From NCBI GenBank assembly GCA_946480715.1, contig CAMLKK010000031.1, forward strand, positions 1 through 33,815: DNA of 33,815 nt, given 5' to 3'. The stretch comes from an uncultured Bacteriovorax sp. GTDB taxonomy: Bacteria; Bdellovibrionota; Bacteriovoracia; Bacteriovoracales; Bacteriovoracaceae. How positions within the stretch are numbered: the first letter of the stretch is position 1; each line of letters opens with the position of its first letter. Shown here piece after piece: positions 7,518 through 16,658 of the stretch. The position numbers and the translations under genes were made by a program. A model generated the notes under the pieces. That model was given only the letters and a program-made list of their open reading frames with translations, did no database searches and was not told the DNA's origin.

Positions 7518-8507
7518 GTGATTAATCGTATTATTGCCATTTTGTTTACTTCTTTTATTTTCACCTCTGCATTTGGTTATGAAAAGCAATTTCTTCTCAC
7601 AGACATTTTGAGCGATCATGTTATCCGCATCAAAAAACTTCAACCCCACGTAGAAGTCGTCTCAGGGGATTTACTCGCGATATTCTCTCATGAGACTAAA
7701 AATATTATTGGTTACGCACGCGTAGAAGTTCTTCTCGAAAGTGAAGACATTTATACGGCCACAGTTCAAACACATAACAAAAGTGCCATTATCCGGCCTG
7801 ATAATTATCTGGTAAGAATGGATCTCTCAAAACTTGATAACGATATTCCTGCGCGTTTTGATCTGCACTATAACGACAATAGAAAAGTAGCTGCTAAATA
7901 TCGACCGCTTGTTTATACGGGGCTCTCTCAAGGGTTTACGGCCAGTAACCTGAAAAAAAATGAAATGCTCGCTGGACCTTCGATTCTTAGTTATGGCGTG
8001 AGTAATAATCTGCAAGTGAATTCAAACTTGATTTCGACCATGTTCAAAATTCTGAACGTTTCTTTCAAGTCACAGCTTTTTTCAAATGATGACTACGATG
8101 TGGCGATTGAAAATGGCTTTCAATATTATCATGAAGAAACGAAAGGCTCATATCAACTAGTGGCCTATCTTGATTCAAATTCAAACTCAAATTTTAAATC
8201 TCATTTTAAGTTGAGGATGTTCACCAAAAAACCTCAAGATGAATATCTCTATAACAGTGAAGAATATACCCGTGACTTCAACGTTGAACTTCAACTCTCT
8301 TACGGTTACCTGATGTCTAATTGGAATCGATTGATTGTTGGTCCGAAGATCGACGTTAACAAAAAGAAAGTCGGTGGAGTAATAGGTTATTACATCATTG
8401 ATCGCCAATTCAACACAATGATTGGTGTGACCGCCAACGACTTTTCTGAATTTCGTGTTGGAAAAGACGGCTATCTTATGAACTTAGATTTCTGGTGGCG
8501 ATTTTAA
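7518..8507 (+). CDS. Probable outer-membrane beta-barrel protein of unknown function
   Basis: I do not recognise a named family. The protein has an N-terminal hydrophobic export signal (INRIIAILFTSFIFTSAFG, cleavage before YEKQF). An N-terminal domain of about 120 residues (DILSDHVIRIKK ... DNYLVRMDLSK) follows. The second half is made of alternating aromatic/polar strands, ending NLDFWWRF. A terminal Phe after alternating hydrophobics is the usual signal for beta-barrel assembly, so outer-membrane insertion is inferred. The GTG at 7518 is preferred because it places the export signal at the very N-terminus; a GTG at 7485 is also in frame but would overlap the start of the divergent MaoC gene. 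No strong ribosome site supports either. The stop overlaps the mtnC stop region by 4 bases. Confidence 0.7.
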   Translation: MINRIIAILFTSFIFTSAFGYEKQFLLTDILSDHVIRIKKLQPHVEVVSGDLLAIFSHETKNIIGYARVEVLLESEDIYTATVQTHNKSAIIRPDNYLVRMDLSKLDNDIPARFDLHYNDNRKVAAKYRPLVYTGLSQGFTASNLKKNEMLAGPSILSYGVSNNLQVNSNLISTMFKILNVSFKSQLFSNDDYDVAIENGFQYYHEETKGSYQLVAYLDSNSNSNFKSHFKLRMFTKKPQDEYLYNSEEYTRDFNVELQLSYGYLMSNWNRLIVGPKIDVNKKKVGGVIGYYIIDRQFNTMIGVTANDFSEFRVGKDGYLMNLDFWWRF

Positions 8508-9187
8508 GGATTGATATCCGAAAAACTTTTTGCTGTTGGATGATCCCCGATGACAACATCATTTTGACGAACGAGTTGAGTTGTCCTCATACCCGCAGAG
8601 CGAGCAGCATCTAATTCTTCTTTAATATCTGAGAGAAAAAGAATTTTTTCCGGAGATAGGTTAAGCTCTTTTGCAATTCTGACGTACGATTCAATTTCTC
8701 TTTTATGACCAACTTTCGTATCAAAATGATGACTGAAAAGTGGAAGGAGATTTCCAAAAGAAGTGAATTCAAAAAGCAGATGCTGGGCCTTTACAGAGCC
8801 TGAAGAATAAACACCTAGAGTGTGCCCTTGATCTTTCCACTCTTTTAATTTTGATTGCACTTCCGGGTAAACATGAGCGACGACATGACCAGAACGGTAA
8901 CCCGATTCCCAGATATATCCTTGTAACGATTTGAGGGCCGGATGTTTGCGGTCAGCATCGATCCATTCAACGAGTTGAGCACTGTATTCAGAAACGTTTA
9001 CGGGAACTTTCAGGCCTTCTTGTATGGCCGTTTCTCTGATTTGTTCAAAAGCTTTCTGAACATGTTCAGCTTGTTCGTTCGCTTGTAGATATGCAAGCAT
9101 GCGCTCACGTGCATAAGGAAATAACACATCATGAACGAAGCTTATCGATGTTGTTGTTCCTTCAATATCAGTTAGGATGTAACTCAT
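8504..9187 (-). CDS. mtnC: Acireductone synthase (enolase-phosphatase E1)
   Basis: This HAD-family enzyme of the methionine salvage pathway both enolises and dephosphorylates 2,3-diketo-5-methylthiopentyl-1-phosphate to give acireductone. The 227 residues, normal for the family, open with ILTDIEGTTTSISFVHDVLFP, where the DxE-GTT form of HAD motif I is diagnostic for MtnC. GVYSSGSVKAQ (motif II), KVGHKRE (motif III Lys) and FLSDIKEELDAARSAGM (motif IV) follow. The ATG shares four bases with the mtnD stop (ATGA), indicating translational coupling in an mtnB-mtnD-mtnC operon. Confidence 0.95.
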   Translation of the reverse strand: MSYILTDIEGTTTSISFVHDVLFPYARERMLAYLQANEQAEHVQKAFEQIRETAIQEGLKVPVNVSEYSAQLVEWIDADRKHPALKSLQGYIWESGYRSGHVVAHVYPEVQSKLKEWKDQGHTLGVYSSGSVKAQHLLFEFTSFGNLLPLFSHHFDTKVGHKREIESYVRIAKELNLSPEKILFLSDIKEELDAARSAGMRTTQLVRQNDVVIGDHPTAKSFSDINP

Positions 9188-9705
9188 GGGTTGTATTTTG
9201 CGTCTACGCCTGAATCCGTATAGTGCGGAACCCAGCCCTCAATGTTTGAAAAAATGCGAATCGCTTTCACGAAATATTTTGGAGCAAGATCAAACCAATG
9301 ACGGAAGTTTTTTGGAACTGACATGAAGTCACCTGCCGTACAAGTCACACCGAGAACTTCACCATTATCCAAATGAAACCAAAAGAGTCCTTCTCCATCA
9401 ACGAAGAAGCGGATTTCGTCTTCACTGTGACGATGTTCTTTCATGAATTTTTCACGAATAGCTGCGAGGTTTGGTGTTTGAGGAGTGACGTTGATAACGT
9501 CAGCTGTAACATATCCATTTTTTTCCATGAAAGGTTTAAGTTCATGTGAATAAGCCGCTAAAATAGTTTCCTGATCAGCATCGTCAGCAAGTTTTGTATT
9601 GGCTTCCCATTTCTCAATGAGAATTCCATGTTCGTTGAGAATTTTTTTAATTGTAGAAAAGTCTGTGATCGTCTCATTTGATTGAGCAACAAATAACTTG
9701 GCCAT
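9184..9705 (-). CDS. mtnD: Acireductone dioxygenase
   Basis: This cupin dioxygenase converts acireductone to the methionine precursor 2-keto-4-methylthiobutyrate plus formate when it carries iron; the nickel form gives an off-pathway product. The 173-residue protein contains EHRHSEDEIRFFVDG, where His 91, His 93 and Glu 97 are three metal ligands, and the fourth ligand His 136 in KNFRHWFDL. The start MAKLFVAQ at 9705 is chosen because it follows the mtnB stop after a single base, with AGAGG about six bases upstream; a longer in-frame version would begin inside mtnB. Which metal it uses in the cell cannot be read from sequence. Confidence 0.95.
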   Translation of the reverse strand: MAKLFVAQSNETITDFSTIKKILNEHGILIEKWEANTKLADDADQETILAAYSHELKPFMEKNGYVTADVINVTPQTPNLAAIREKFMKEHRHSEDEIRFFVDGEGLFWFHLDNGEVLGVTCTAGDFMSVPKNFRHWFDLAPKYFVKAIRIFSNIEGWVPHYTDSGVDAKYNP

Positions 9706-9706
9706 A

Positions 9707-10351
9707 TTAACCTCTGTTCGATCTGATGTAATAACGAAAAATATATTCAAAAACTTCCAAGTGGCGTTTAGCTTCTTCTACGCTGTCTCCCCAGACATAA
9801 AGTCCATGTCCACGCAGGAGAAGTCCGTAGTTATTTTTTTGTGAGAGAATTGCTGGTTTGATTTCTTCAGCGAGAGCGCGGATATCCTGAGTGTTTTCAA
9901 AACATGGAATGTTGATTTCCACATCGTGAGTCTTCACACCTTTGAATCCTTTTAAGAGTTCAAGCCCTCTCATCGTTGCAAACTCTTGTCCAGGGAATAG
10001 ATCAGCAAACAATAAACCTTCCAGCATATGGCTGTGAAGAACGCAGTTCGCGTTAGTGATTTGATATAGACTCAAGTGAATATCTGTTTCATCTGATGAT
10101 TTGCGGTTCATCCCAACGTAAGATGGGTGCATTTCACGAGTTTGAAAATAAAGCGGGAGAAAATTGTGTTCAGTGAATTTACTCTTATCAATTCCAGACT
10201 CTGAAACGAGAGCGATGTCCGGCGACGTTTGCGAGCGAAGGGAATAGTTTCCTGACGTGGCCGGATTGTGTCCATGAATGTTTAAAATCCTTACCAATTG
10301 GGCAAGTTTCTTCATTTCTTCGTGGTCTTGGGCACTAATAATAAACGTCAC
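9707..10351 (-). CDS. mtnB: Methylthioribulose-1-phosphate dehydratase
   Basis: This class II aldolase-fold zinc enzyme dehydrates methylthioribulose-1-phosphate to the diketone used by MtnC. The 214 residues show HNPATSGNYSLRS near the N-terminus and the zinc histidines in CVLHSHMLEG (106 and 108) and LLLRGHGLYVWGDSVEEAKRH (182), the HGLY signature separating MtnB from fuculose aldolases. The start codon is GTG; AAAGAGG lies eight bases upstream, whereas the next ATG (codon 13) has no site. It is the first gene of the minus-strand salvage operon. The isomerase (mtnA) and the kinase or phosphorylase that precede this step are not in the window. Confidence 0.94.
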   Translation of the reverse strand: MTFIISAQDHEEMKKLAQLVRILNIHGHNPATSGNYSLRSQTSPDIALVSESGIDKSKFTEHNFLPLYFQTREMHPSYVGMNRKSSDETDIHLSLYQITNANCVLHSHMLEGLLFADLFPGQEFATMRGLELLKGFKGVKTHDVEINIPCFENTQDIRALAEEIKPAILSQKNNYGLLLRGHGLYVWGDSVEEAKRHLEVFEYIFRYYIRSNRG

Positions 10352-10449
10352 GTATGTATCCTCTTTCTTTTTTTCCCTTTATAGTAAATCTCTCTTTTTA
10401 TGGCCATGAGTATGTAGTAAGAAGTAGTAAAAACTACAGGGAAAGCACT

Positions 10450-11586
10450 ATGAAAAAGACAAATATCATCGTCAGTCGTTTTAAAGAATCCATCTTCTCA
10501 ACCATGACCAAGCTGGCGCTTGAGAATAAAGCGATTAACTTGTCTCAAGGGTTTCCTGATTTCGACGGACCAGAGTGGGTGAGAAAGCTAGCAGCCAACG
10601 CGGTCATGTCGGGTAAAAATCAATATGCGCCTTCGATGGGCCTTCTTCCACTTCGAGAAGCTATAGCTGGTAACTACTCAAAATACTATGGTCTCAAATA
10701 TGATCCTGCCAGTGAGATCGTTGTAACCAATGGGGCAACAGAGGCCATCTTTGCGACCTGTATGGCGCTTCTTAATCCTGGTGATGAAGTACTTGTGCTT
10801 GAACCTTTTTATGATTCTTATTTAGCGTCTATTGAAATGGCCGGAGCGAAAGCTATTCCAGTGACGTTGAAGGCACCAACATTTTCTTTTGATGAAAGTG
10901 AACTGAAGTTGGCAATTAACGACAAAACCAAAATGCTCATAATCAATAATCCCCACAATCCAACTGGGAAAGTTTTCGAAAAATCTGAAATGCTCACACT
11001 TGGAAAGATAGCAATTGAAAACGACCTCTATTTAATTTCAGATGAAGTTTATGAGTTTCTTACTTTTGGTTGCGAGCATATTCCAACAGCGACTTATGAA
11101 GGCCTTAAGGAGCGCACGATTACGATTTCTTCAACGGGGAAGACATTCGGTTTGACTGGTTGGAAAGTCGGCTGGGCAGCAGGTCCTGCTGAACTTATAA
11201 AGGCCATTCATAACGTTCATCAATTCACAACTTTCTGTGTAGCTACTCCTTTTCAGGCCGCTATGGCCGAAGCGCTTGCGAATATGGATGACTACTTAAA
11301 AGAATTTAGAGCGGACTATACAGCGAAACGAAATAAGCTTATTACCGGTTTAAAGGCCGCTGGATTTGATATCATTGAGCCTCGCGGAACATACTTTGCT
11401 CTTGCTCGTTTAAAAGGTAATGATACAGATGTTGAGTATTGCAAAAAGCTGATTGTGGAAAAAAAGGTAGCAACAATACCCACCTCCGCTTTCTACTTAA
11501 AGAGCAACGAAGGTGAGAAATTGATTCGTTTTTGTTTCGCTAAAACTGATGAGACATTAACGGGTGCTCTGAAAAACCTTAACTAA
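10450..11586 (+). CDS. Class I aminotransferase, methionine/MtnE-like
   Basis: This PLP aminotransferase of 378 residues has the fold-type I hallmarks: INLSQGFPDFDGPEWV at the N-terminus, NPHNPTGKV, ISDEVYEFLTFG, and the Schiff-base Lys 231 in SSTGKTFGLTGWKVGWAAGP. The sequence is close to YbdL-type methionine aminotransferases and kynurenine/glutamine transaminases. Opposite the mtnBDC operon, the likely role is the last salvage step: amination of 2-keto-4-methylthiobutyrate to methionine (MtnE function). This is inferred from position and family. The start at 10450 follows AGGGAAAG; an upstream in-frame ATG at 10354 would add a non-homologous tail reaching almost to the mtnB start. The 98 bases between the divergent genes presumably hold both promoters. 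Confidence 0.85.
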   Translation: MKKTNIIVSRFKESIFSTMTKLALENKAINLSQGFPDFDGPEWVRKLAANAVMSGKNQYAPSMGLLPLREAIAGNYSKYYGLKYDPASEIVVTNGATEAIFATCMALLNPGDEVLVLEPFYDSYLASIEMAGAKAIPVTLKAPTFSFDESELKLAINDKTKMLIINNPHNPTGKVFEKSEMLTLGKIAIENDLYLISDEVYEFLTFGCEHIPTATYEGLKERTITISSTGKTFGLTGWKVGWAAGPAELIKAIHNVHQFTTFCVATPFQAAMAEALANMDDYLKEFRADYTAKRNKLITGLKAAGFDIIEPRGTYFALARLKGNDTDVEYCKKLIVEKKVATIPTSAFYLKSNEGEKLIRFCFAKTDETLTGALKNLN

Positions 11587-11970
11587 TTATTCAAAGACAC
11601 ATTTTATTTTTTTTGTGGTTGCCGTGATTCCATTCAGATTCACGCGCATCACTCCTTTTTCAATTTTAGAATTGTAGCTCATTTTAATTTCACTTAAATT
11701 GTAATCACTATCGAGAACATTCATGAGAAACATGTTGTTGCTGGACCAGTAGCCAACAACTCTGTCTTTTGCGATTTCAATATTCGCATCAACCGGTCCA
11801 TCAAGAGTCACTTGTAGAGGACCAATCATGGGATTGCCCTCCATGTGTGAAGTTGGAGCACTCACCGTAATTTTCTGGTTGTTGTTGAATTTGCCCGTGC
11901 ATTCAAAACTACCAGTAGCGAATGCATTTACTGAACTGAGGAGAAAGAAAGAAGTGAAAATAAACTTCAT
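11587..11970 (-). CDS. Small secreted protein of unknown function
   Basis: The 127-residue protein has a signal peptide (MKFIFTSFFLLSSVNAFA, mature start TGSFECTG). ACGGAG lies six bases before the ATG at 11970, which decides this start over an upstream in-frame one. The mature part is predicted mostly beta and holds a single cysteine pair, one near each end (FECTG and IKCVFE), suggesting one disulphide in the periplasm. I recognise no family. Its stop codon directly abuts that of the convergent aminotransferase gene. A similar short secreted beta-rich protein with cysteines near both ends is encoded at 25326-25787, but I see no convincing similarity between the two. Confidence 0.72.
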   Translation of the reverse strand: MKFIFTSFFLLSSVNAFATGSFECTGKFNNNQKITVSAPTSHMEGNPMIGPLQVTLDGPVDANIEIAKDRVVGYWSSNNMFLMNVLDSDYNLSEIKMSYNSKIEKGVMRVNLNGITATTKKIKCVFE

Positions 11971-12034
11971 AAAGACTCCGTGAATGATTGATCGATAATT
12001 CGATTCAAATTGTCGCCGGTATCTAATCACAAAA

Positions 12035-12075
12035 CAAAAAAAAAGGCCCTCAATACTGAGGGCCTCTGGTTTTTT
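12035..12075 (-). terminator. Rho-independent terminator of the efflux operon
   Basis: A perfect 8-bp stem (GGCCCTCA at 12045-12052, TGAGGGCC at 12057-12064) with an ATAC loop is followed, on the minus strand, by an uninterrupted U run (A tract 12036-12044 on the plus strand). It starts 10 bases beyond the RND pump stop codon. A shorter T run on the plus side could let it act weakly in the other direction. Confidence 0.9.
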
Positions 12076-15000
12076 ATTTTACTGAAATTTCTTCATCACT
12101 TTCTGTGACGAATAATCTCTTAAGGATACCACCAGACCACATACGGAAGCGTTCAATGTATGAGTAGGCCGCAGGAATAACAACGAGAGTAAGAAGCGTT
12201 GAAGAAATGAGTCCACCGATAACGGCGATACCCATCGACGTTCTTTGCTTAGAAGCTTCGTTTAATCCGATTGCTAGTGGAACCATCCCGGCAATAAGGG
12301 CGAAAGATGTCATTAGGATCGGACGAAGTCTCGATTTACCCGCTGCAATCATTGCATCATTCAACGACATACCTTTTTCATGAACTTGTTGATTAGCATA
12401 GTCCACAAGAAGGATAGAGTTTTTCGTCGCAACACCAAGGAGCATTACACATCCGATCATCGAGAAGAGATCGAGTGATGAGCCGGCCATTGCAAGCGCG
12501 TAGAACGCTCCACACATAGCGAGTGGTAGAACGAGCATGATCGTAAACGGAGTAACAAACGATTCATAGAGAGAAGCGAGAACGAAGTAGATAAACATAA
12601 TTCCTAAGAAACCAGCGATAACGATACTGCTTGCTAGTTCAGCGAAGTTTTCCGCTTGACCTACGAATTGGTAACGAACTGATTGAGGAATTTTAATTTC
12701 TTCTTCAAGAATACGTTTAATATCTGTCATCGCACCACCCATACCTGGGCCATTAGGAGCTACGTCAGCAGAAATCTGAATGTAACGACCGCGATCCTGA
12801 CGGTTGATTGTCGAAGGACCTTGCGTTTCAACTGGAGAAGCAACTGCACTTAATTTAACAAGTGAGTTGTTGATGTTTGGAACAAATGTATCACTATAAG
12901 CAGCTTTCAAGTTACGTTGATTTTCTTGCAGACGAACACGAATATCGTACTCTTCACCTTTTTCACGGAAGACAGCAGGAGTAGATCCTTCAATCATCGT
13001 ACGAAGTTCAGTACCCATAAGTGTCGTTGAAACACCAAGGGCCTCTGCTTTATTTCGATCAGGAACAACCTGGAATTCTGGCTTACCTGGACGAGAAGAA
13101 GTATCAACGTCTTTAAGGGCAGGGTGATTTTTAAGTTTAGCGAGAAGCATGCCAGAGTATTTTTCAATCTCTTCCATGTTTTCACCAATGATGTTGACGT
13201 TGAATGGACGTTGTCCACCACCAACAGCATCTACGTCTTTAACCGCAGGGTTTGCATAAGCGTAAGGTTTTAACTGACCACGAAGTGTTTCTTTGAACTG
13301 AGAAGTGTTAATTCCTTTACGCTGTTTCGAAGGAACAAGTTTAACGAAGATGTTGGCCTTTTCTGGCTGGCCGTTTTTATCACCAACGTTAAGAACCGTG
13401 TACTCAACTTCTTTGTTCTTACGAATAAGCTGATCAACTTCCATACCAAGTTTGTTCATACCATCAAGTGATGTACCTGGTTTTAAGTCAAGACCAACTG
13501 AGAACTCACCCGCATCTTGTGGAGGTAAGAATGTTTTTGGAACAACTTTAAGGGCCGCGAAGCTGGCGAAGAAAATGATAAGTGAAGAAAGAATGATGAC
13601 CCATGGACGTTTCATCGTAAATTTCAACACGCCAACATAAATATTTTCTAACCAATCCTGGAAACGGTTGAACTGAGCAAGCATTGCACCGAACGTGTGA
13701 TCGTAGAAGCCATGCTTTTCTTTTTTCACACTGTGGTCTTCGTGTTTACCAGCGAAATAAGCTGATAGCATTGGGGCCATTGTAAGAGCATCAAAAAGAG
13801 AAATAAGAAGCGCAAAACAAATAGTTAAACCGAATTCTTTAAAGAACTGGCCAACAACCCCTTGAAGGAATGCGATTGGAAGGAATACGGCGATAACTGT
13901 AAACGTTGTCGCAACAACGGCCATTGTAACTTCTTTAGTCCCTTCTAGTGCGGCTTGAATAGGAGAGGCTCCCATTTCAATGTGACGGAAAATGTTTTCA
14001 CGAACAACGATCGCATCGTCGATGAGAAGACCAACCGCGAGTGAAAGGGCCAGAAGAGTCATGATGTTAACTGTAAATCCAGCTACTGCCAGGAGAATGA
14101 ATGCTCCAAGAAGTGAGTTTGGAAGTGCTAGTCCTGTAATGATTGTTGAACGAGCAGATCCCAGGAAGAAGTAAACAACAAAGATCGTAAGGATGATACC
14201 AATGATGATTGTTTCATAAACGTCATCAACGTTTGCTTTAATCGGAAGTGAACCATCACGTACAACTTGCAGAGTGAATTTTTGTTCTCCTCCACCAAGA
14301 GTTTCGTTTACTTTCACAACTTGCTTTTTAATGGCTTCAGCAACACCGATTGTATTAGAACCAGACTGCTTATAAACGTTAAGAAGAACGGCCTGTTTAC
14401 CATTGTAGTAACCGTAAGTTTTACGTTCCTCTAATGAGTCAACAACGTTACCCACATCTTTAACTGTTACAGGAATATCGTTACCAACGAAGTTAACAAT
14501 GGTTTTTTCGATTTCGTTGATCGTTTTATATTCACCAAGAGTTCTGAAAACAGTGTCGCTCGTGTTTGAAGAGATTTTACCAGCAGGAATGTTCTGTCCT
14601 GAAATTTGCAGACGGTTCGCAACTTGGCTCGCAGAAATTTCACGTTGCTTTAACTTTTGACGGTCAAGTTCAACTTTAATTTCGCGTTTACGACCACCGA
14701 CGATTTCAACAAGTCCTACCTGGTTTACTTGCTCAATAAACGGTTTAATTTTTTTATCAACCAACTGGAAGAGTTCTCCATCTGGAAGATCAGATTGAAC
14801 CGCTAGTGTTACGATCGGCTGATCGGCCGGGTCGATTTTACGGATAACTGGCTCTTCAATATCATCTGGAAGTTTCTTTCTTGCAGAAGCTACTTTATCG
14901 CGAACTTGTTGTTCAGCGTATTTGATATCCATTTTTAAATCGAATTCAGCAATGATTACTGAAACGTTTTCAAGATTGTTTGAAGAAAGTTTTTTAAGAC

Positions 15001-15226
15001 CAGGAACGTTTGAAAGCTCCTCTTCATAAATTTTAGAAACGAGTGTTTCTACTTCTTCAGGACCAGCACCTGGATAAGCTGTCGTTACCGTTACAATAGG
15101 AAATGTAACGTTTGGAAACAAATCTACAGGAAGTTTTTTTAGTGAGAGCCAGCCGATGACCAGAATTACGGTCACCACACATGTGATAAAGACTGGCCTC
15201 TTAATTGAGAGGTTTGCCAAATTCAT
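12074..15226 (-). CDS. RND-family multidrug efflux transporter (HAE1-type)
   Basis: This inner-membrane proton-driven exporter of 1050 residues is full length for the AcrB family. The N-terminus NLANLSIKRPVFITCVVTV is the first membrane helix with the typical R-P-V/I start. Helix 4 contains LAVGLLIDDAIVVRENIFRH with the proton-relay pair Asp 403/Asp 404. Porter-domain repeats occur at about 40-330 and 565-860, and the C-terminal helices carry GVATKNSILLVDYANQ. The acidic pair and length favour drug/hydrophobe export (HAE1) over metal export. It is the last gene of the tetR-tolC-RND operon; its ATG overlaps the tolC stop by four bases and GGAGG sits six bases upstream. No periplasmic adaptor gene is present in the operon. 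Confidence 0.93.
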   Translation of the reverse strand: MNLANLSIKRPVFITCVVTVILVIGWLSLKKLPVDLFPNVTFPIVTVTTAYPGAGPEEVETLVSKIYEEELSNVPGLKKLSSNNLENVSVIIAEFDLKMDIKYAEQQVRDKVASARKKLPDDIEEPVIRKIDPADQPIVTLAVQSDLPDGELFQLVDKKIKPFIEQVNQVGLVEIVGGRKREIKVELDRQKLKQREISASQVANRLQISGQNIPAGKISSNTSDTVFRTLGEYKTINEIEKTIVNFVGNDIPVTVKDVGNVVDSLEERKTYGYYNGKQAVLLNVYKQSGSNTIGVAEAIKKQVVKVNETLGGGEQKFTLQVVRDGSLPIKANVDDVYETIIIGIILTIFVVYFFLGSARSTIITGLALPNSLLGAFILLAVAGFTVNIMTLLALSLAVGLLIDDAIVVRENIFRHIEMGASPIQAALEGTKEVTMAVVATTFTVIAVFLPIAFLQGVVGQFFKEFGLTICFALLISLFDALTMAPMLSAYFAGKHEDHSVKKEKHGFYDHTFGAMLAQFNRFQDWLENIYVGVLKFTMKRPWVIILSSLIIFFASFAALKVVPKTFLPPQDAGEFSVGLDLKPGTSLDGMNKLGMEVDQLIRKNKEVEYTVLNVGDKNGQPEKANIFVKLVPSKQRKGINTSQFKETLRGQLKPYAYANPAVKDVDAVGGGQRPFNVNIIGENMEEIEKYSGMLLAKLKNHPALKDVDTSSRPGKPEFQVVPDRNKAEALGVSTTLMGTELRTMIEGSTPAVFREKGEEYDIRVRLQENQRNLKAAYSDTFVPNINNSLVKLSAVASPVETQGPSTINRQDRGRYIQISADVAPNGPGMGGAMTDIKRILEEEIKIPQSVRYQFVGQAENFAELASSIVIAGFLGIMFIYFVLASLYESFVTPFTIMLVLPLAMCGAFYALAMAGSSLDLFSMIGCVMLLGVATKNSILLVDYANQQVHEKGMSLNDAMIAAGKSRLRPILMTSFALIAGMVPLAIGLNEASKQRTSMGIAVIGGLISSTLLTLVVIPAAYSYIERFRMWSGGILKRLFVTESDEEISVK

Positions 15227-16656
15227 TGTACGCCTCCGGCGTTAAAGATTTTCATTTGCGAATAAATATTAAGTAGATCTGTTTCTGTTTGAATACGAAG
15301 TGCTTCTGAAGTTGCATAATCGTTTTCGAAGTTTAAAACCTGGAACGTTGTTGTACGACCATTGTTTAGACGATTATTTTCATAAACTGATTTTGATTTC
15401 TGAGCTTCAGCAATTTGTTCAACCAAAGTAAGTTTAGTTTTTGCATCTTCAAATTTCGTTAGTAAATCATTCCATTCACGGTCCTGATCGAAAACTTTAC
15501 GTTGGTAGTTCATGTCAGCAGCGATTTGTTCTTTTTTGTAACTGCTGATAGCTGCACTTGTTGTAGAGAAATCTAGTGGAGCACTGAAACGAACACCAAT
15601 CGCCGTTGTTGGCTGATCGTTTGTAAGTGAGTTGCCGATAGCTTCACCACGATCGCGATCTCTTCCGTTTAAAGCATGTGATCCATAAACTTCGAAAGTT
15701 GGCTTATTTCGTTCCATCGCAAGTGTTGAATTGGCAATAGCTAACTTTTGTTGTTCAAGGGCCGCTTTAACATCATCTCTCATTTCTGTTTTAGCAGGAG
15801 GAGTGAGTGAAAGTAACGATTTTGCCTCTACAACATCAAGAGTATCATTCATGACCTCAGTGTTTTCGCCACGAAGTGAATTGAATGTTCTCTGTAATGT
15901 GATTTGATCTTGAAGAGTTCTTTTAAGTTCGAATTCTCTTAATTTCAAATTGGCCTGTGCTTGTAATGTATCAGAGCGATCGCCTAGACCTGTGTTGCTG
16001 CGTCTTTGATTCCATGAAACGAGACGTTGAGCACGGTTTAAGTTGTCTGTCTGAACTTTAACAAGTTTTTTCATTTGAGAAAGTGACCAATAAACTGATT
16101 CAGCGTTAGCGAGAATTGATTTGATCTTAAAACTTTCACCAAATTTAGAAGCTTTCGCCTGTGATTCAATAAGAGCAGCTTGTGCTTTACTCTCACCACC
16201 ACCTAAGTTTCTCCACAGCGATTGACTTAATTCAAGGCGGGCAATCCCTTCGTTAAAATCTGGATTCGGTACCATGTTGGGAGAAGCATTGTGGATTTCA
16301 GTGTGAGAAAGGTTATAGCTTAACTGACCTTTAAGACCGAAATCGAATTGTTGCATGATTCCCGCAGTAACAAACTCATTATTTGTCTTGTCACCTTGAG
16401 TACTCACATTTGATACTGGTTTTTTATCGATAAGCATTTGCCCTTGAGCAAAGACACTTGGACGAAAAACCAATTTCGATTCATCTTTTCTTTCTTCTGT
16501 CGCTTCAACAACCATTTTACCAGCAGTCACACCTTGGTGTTTTTCTTCTACTTGCTTTAAGTAATCTTGTAATGAGAGTTGCGCACTCAAACCTACTGAA
16601 GGAATGAGTATAGGGGACAGAACCACAGCTAACAACGCTTGATGAGCGGGTCGCAT
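15223..16656 (-). CDS. TolC-family outer-membrane efflux protein
   Basis: The 477-residue protein has an N-terminal hydrophobic export signal (ALLAVVLSPILIPSVGLSA) followed by LSLQDYLKQVEEKHQG, the usual start of the TolC fold. The mature protein is rich in long alpha-helical stretches with A/Q/N-rich heptads (about 165-260 and 375-460) separated by short strand regions, in two repeats, as expected for the TolC channel and its periplasmic helical barrel. It ends LLNIYSQMKIFNAGGVQ. AGGAG lies 9 bases before the ATG, inside the end of the regulator gene (gap of 2 bases). It should pair with the RND pump encoded immediately downstream. Confidence 0.88.
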   Translation of the reverse strand: MRPAHQALLAVVLSPILIPSVGLSAQLSLQDYLKQVEEKHQGVTAGKMVVEATEERKDESKLVFRPSVFAQGQMLIDKKPVSNVSTQGDKTNNEFVTAGIMQQFDFGLKGQLSYNLSHTEIHNASPNMVPNPDFNEGIARLELSQSLWRNLGGGESKAQAALIESQAKASKFGESFKIKSILANAESVYWSLSQMKKLVKVQTDNLNRAQRLVSWNQRRSNTGLGDRSDTLQAQANLKLREFELKRTLQDQITLQRTFNSLRGENTEVMNDTLDVVEAKSLLSLTPPAKTEMRDDVKAALEQQKLAIANSTLAMERNKPTFEVYGSHALNGRDRDRGEAIGNSLTNDQPTTAIGVRFSAPLDFSTTSAAISSYKKEQIAADMNYQRKVFDQDREWNDLLTKFEDAKTKLTLVEQIAEAQKSKSVYENNRLNNGRTTTFQVLNFENDYATSEALRIQTETDLLNIYSQMKIFNAGGVQ

Positions 16657-16658
16657 AA

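Noticed and set aside
10354..10449. Longer aminotransferase starting at 10354
   Set aside because: The added 32 residues match no family member, and the ATG at 10450 has a ribosome site and a canonical family start.
13452..13640. Open frames antisense to the RND pump (also 13992-14174 and 12994-13230)
   Set aside because: They have no ribosome site and lack recognisable domains; the pump frame on the minus strand is continuous and full of family motifs.
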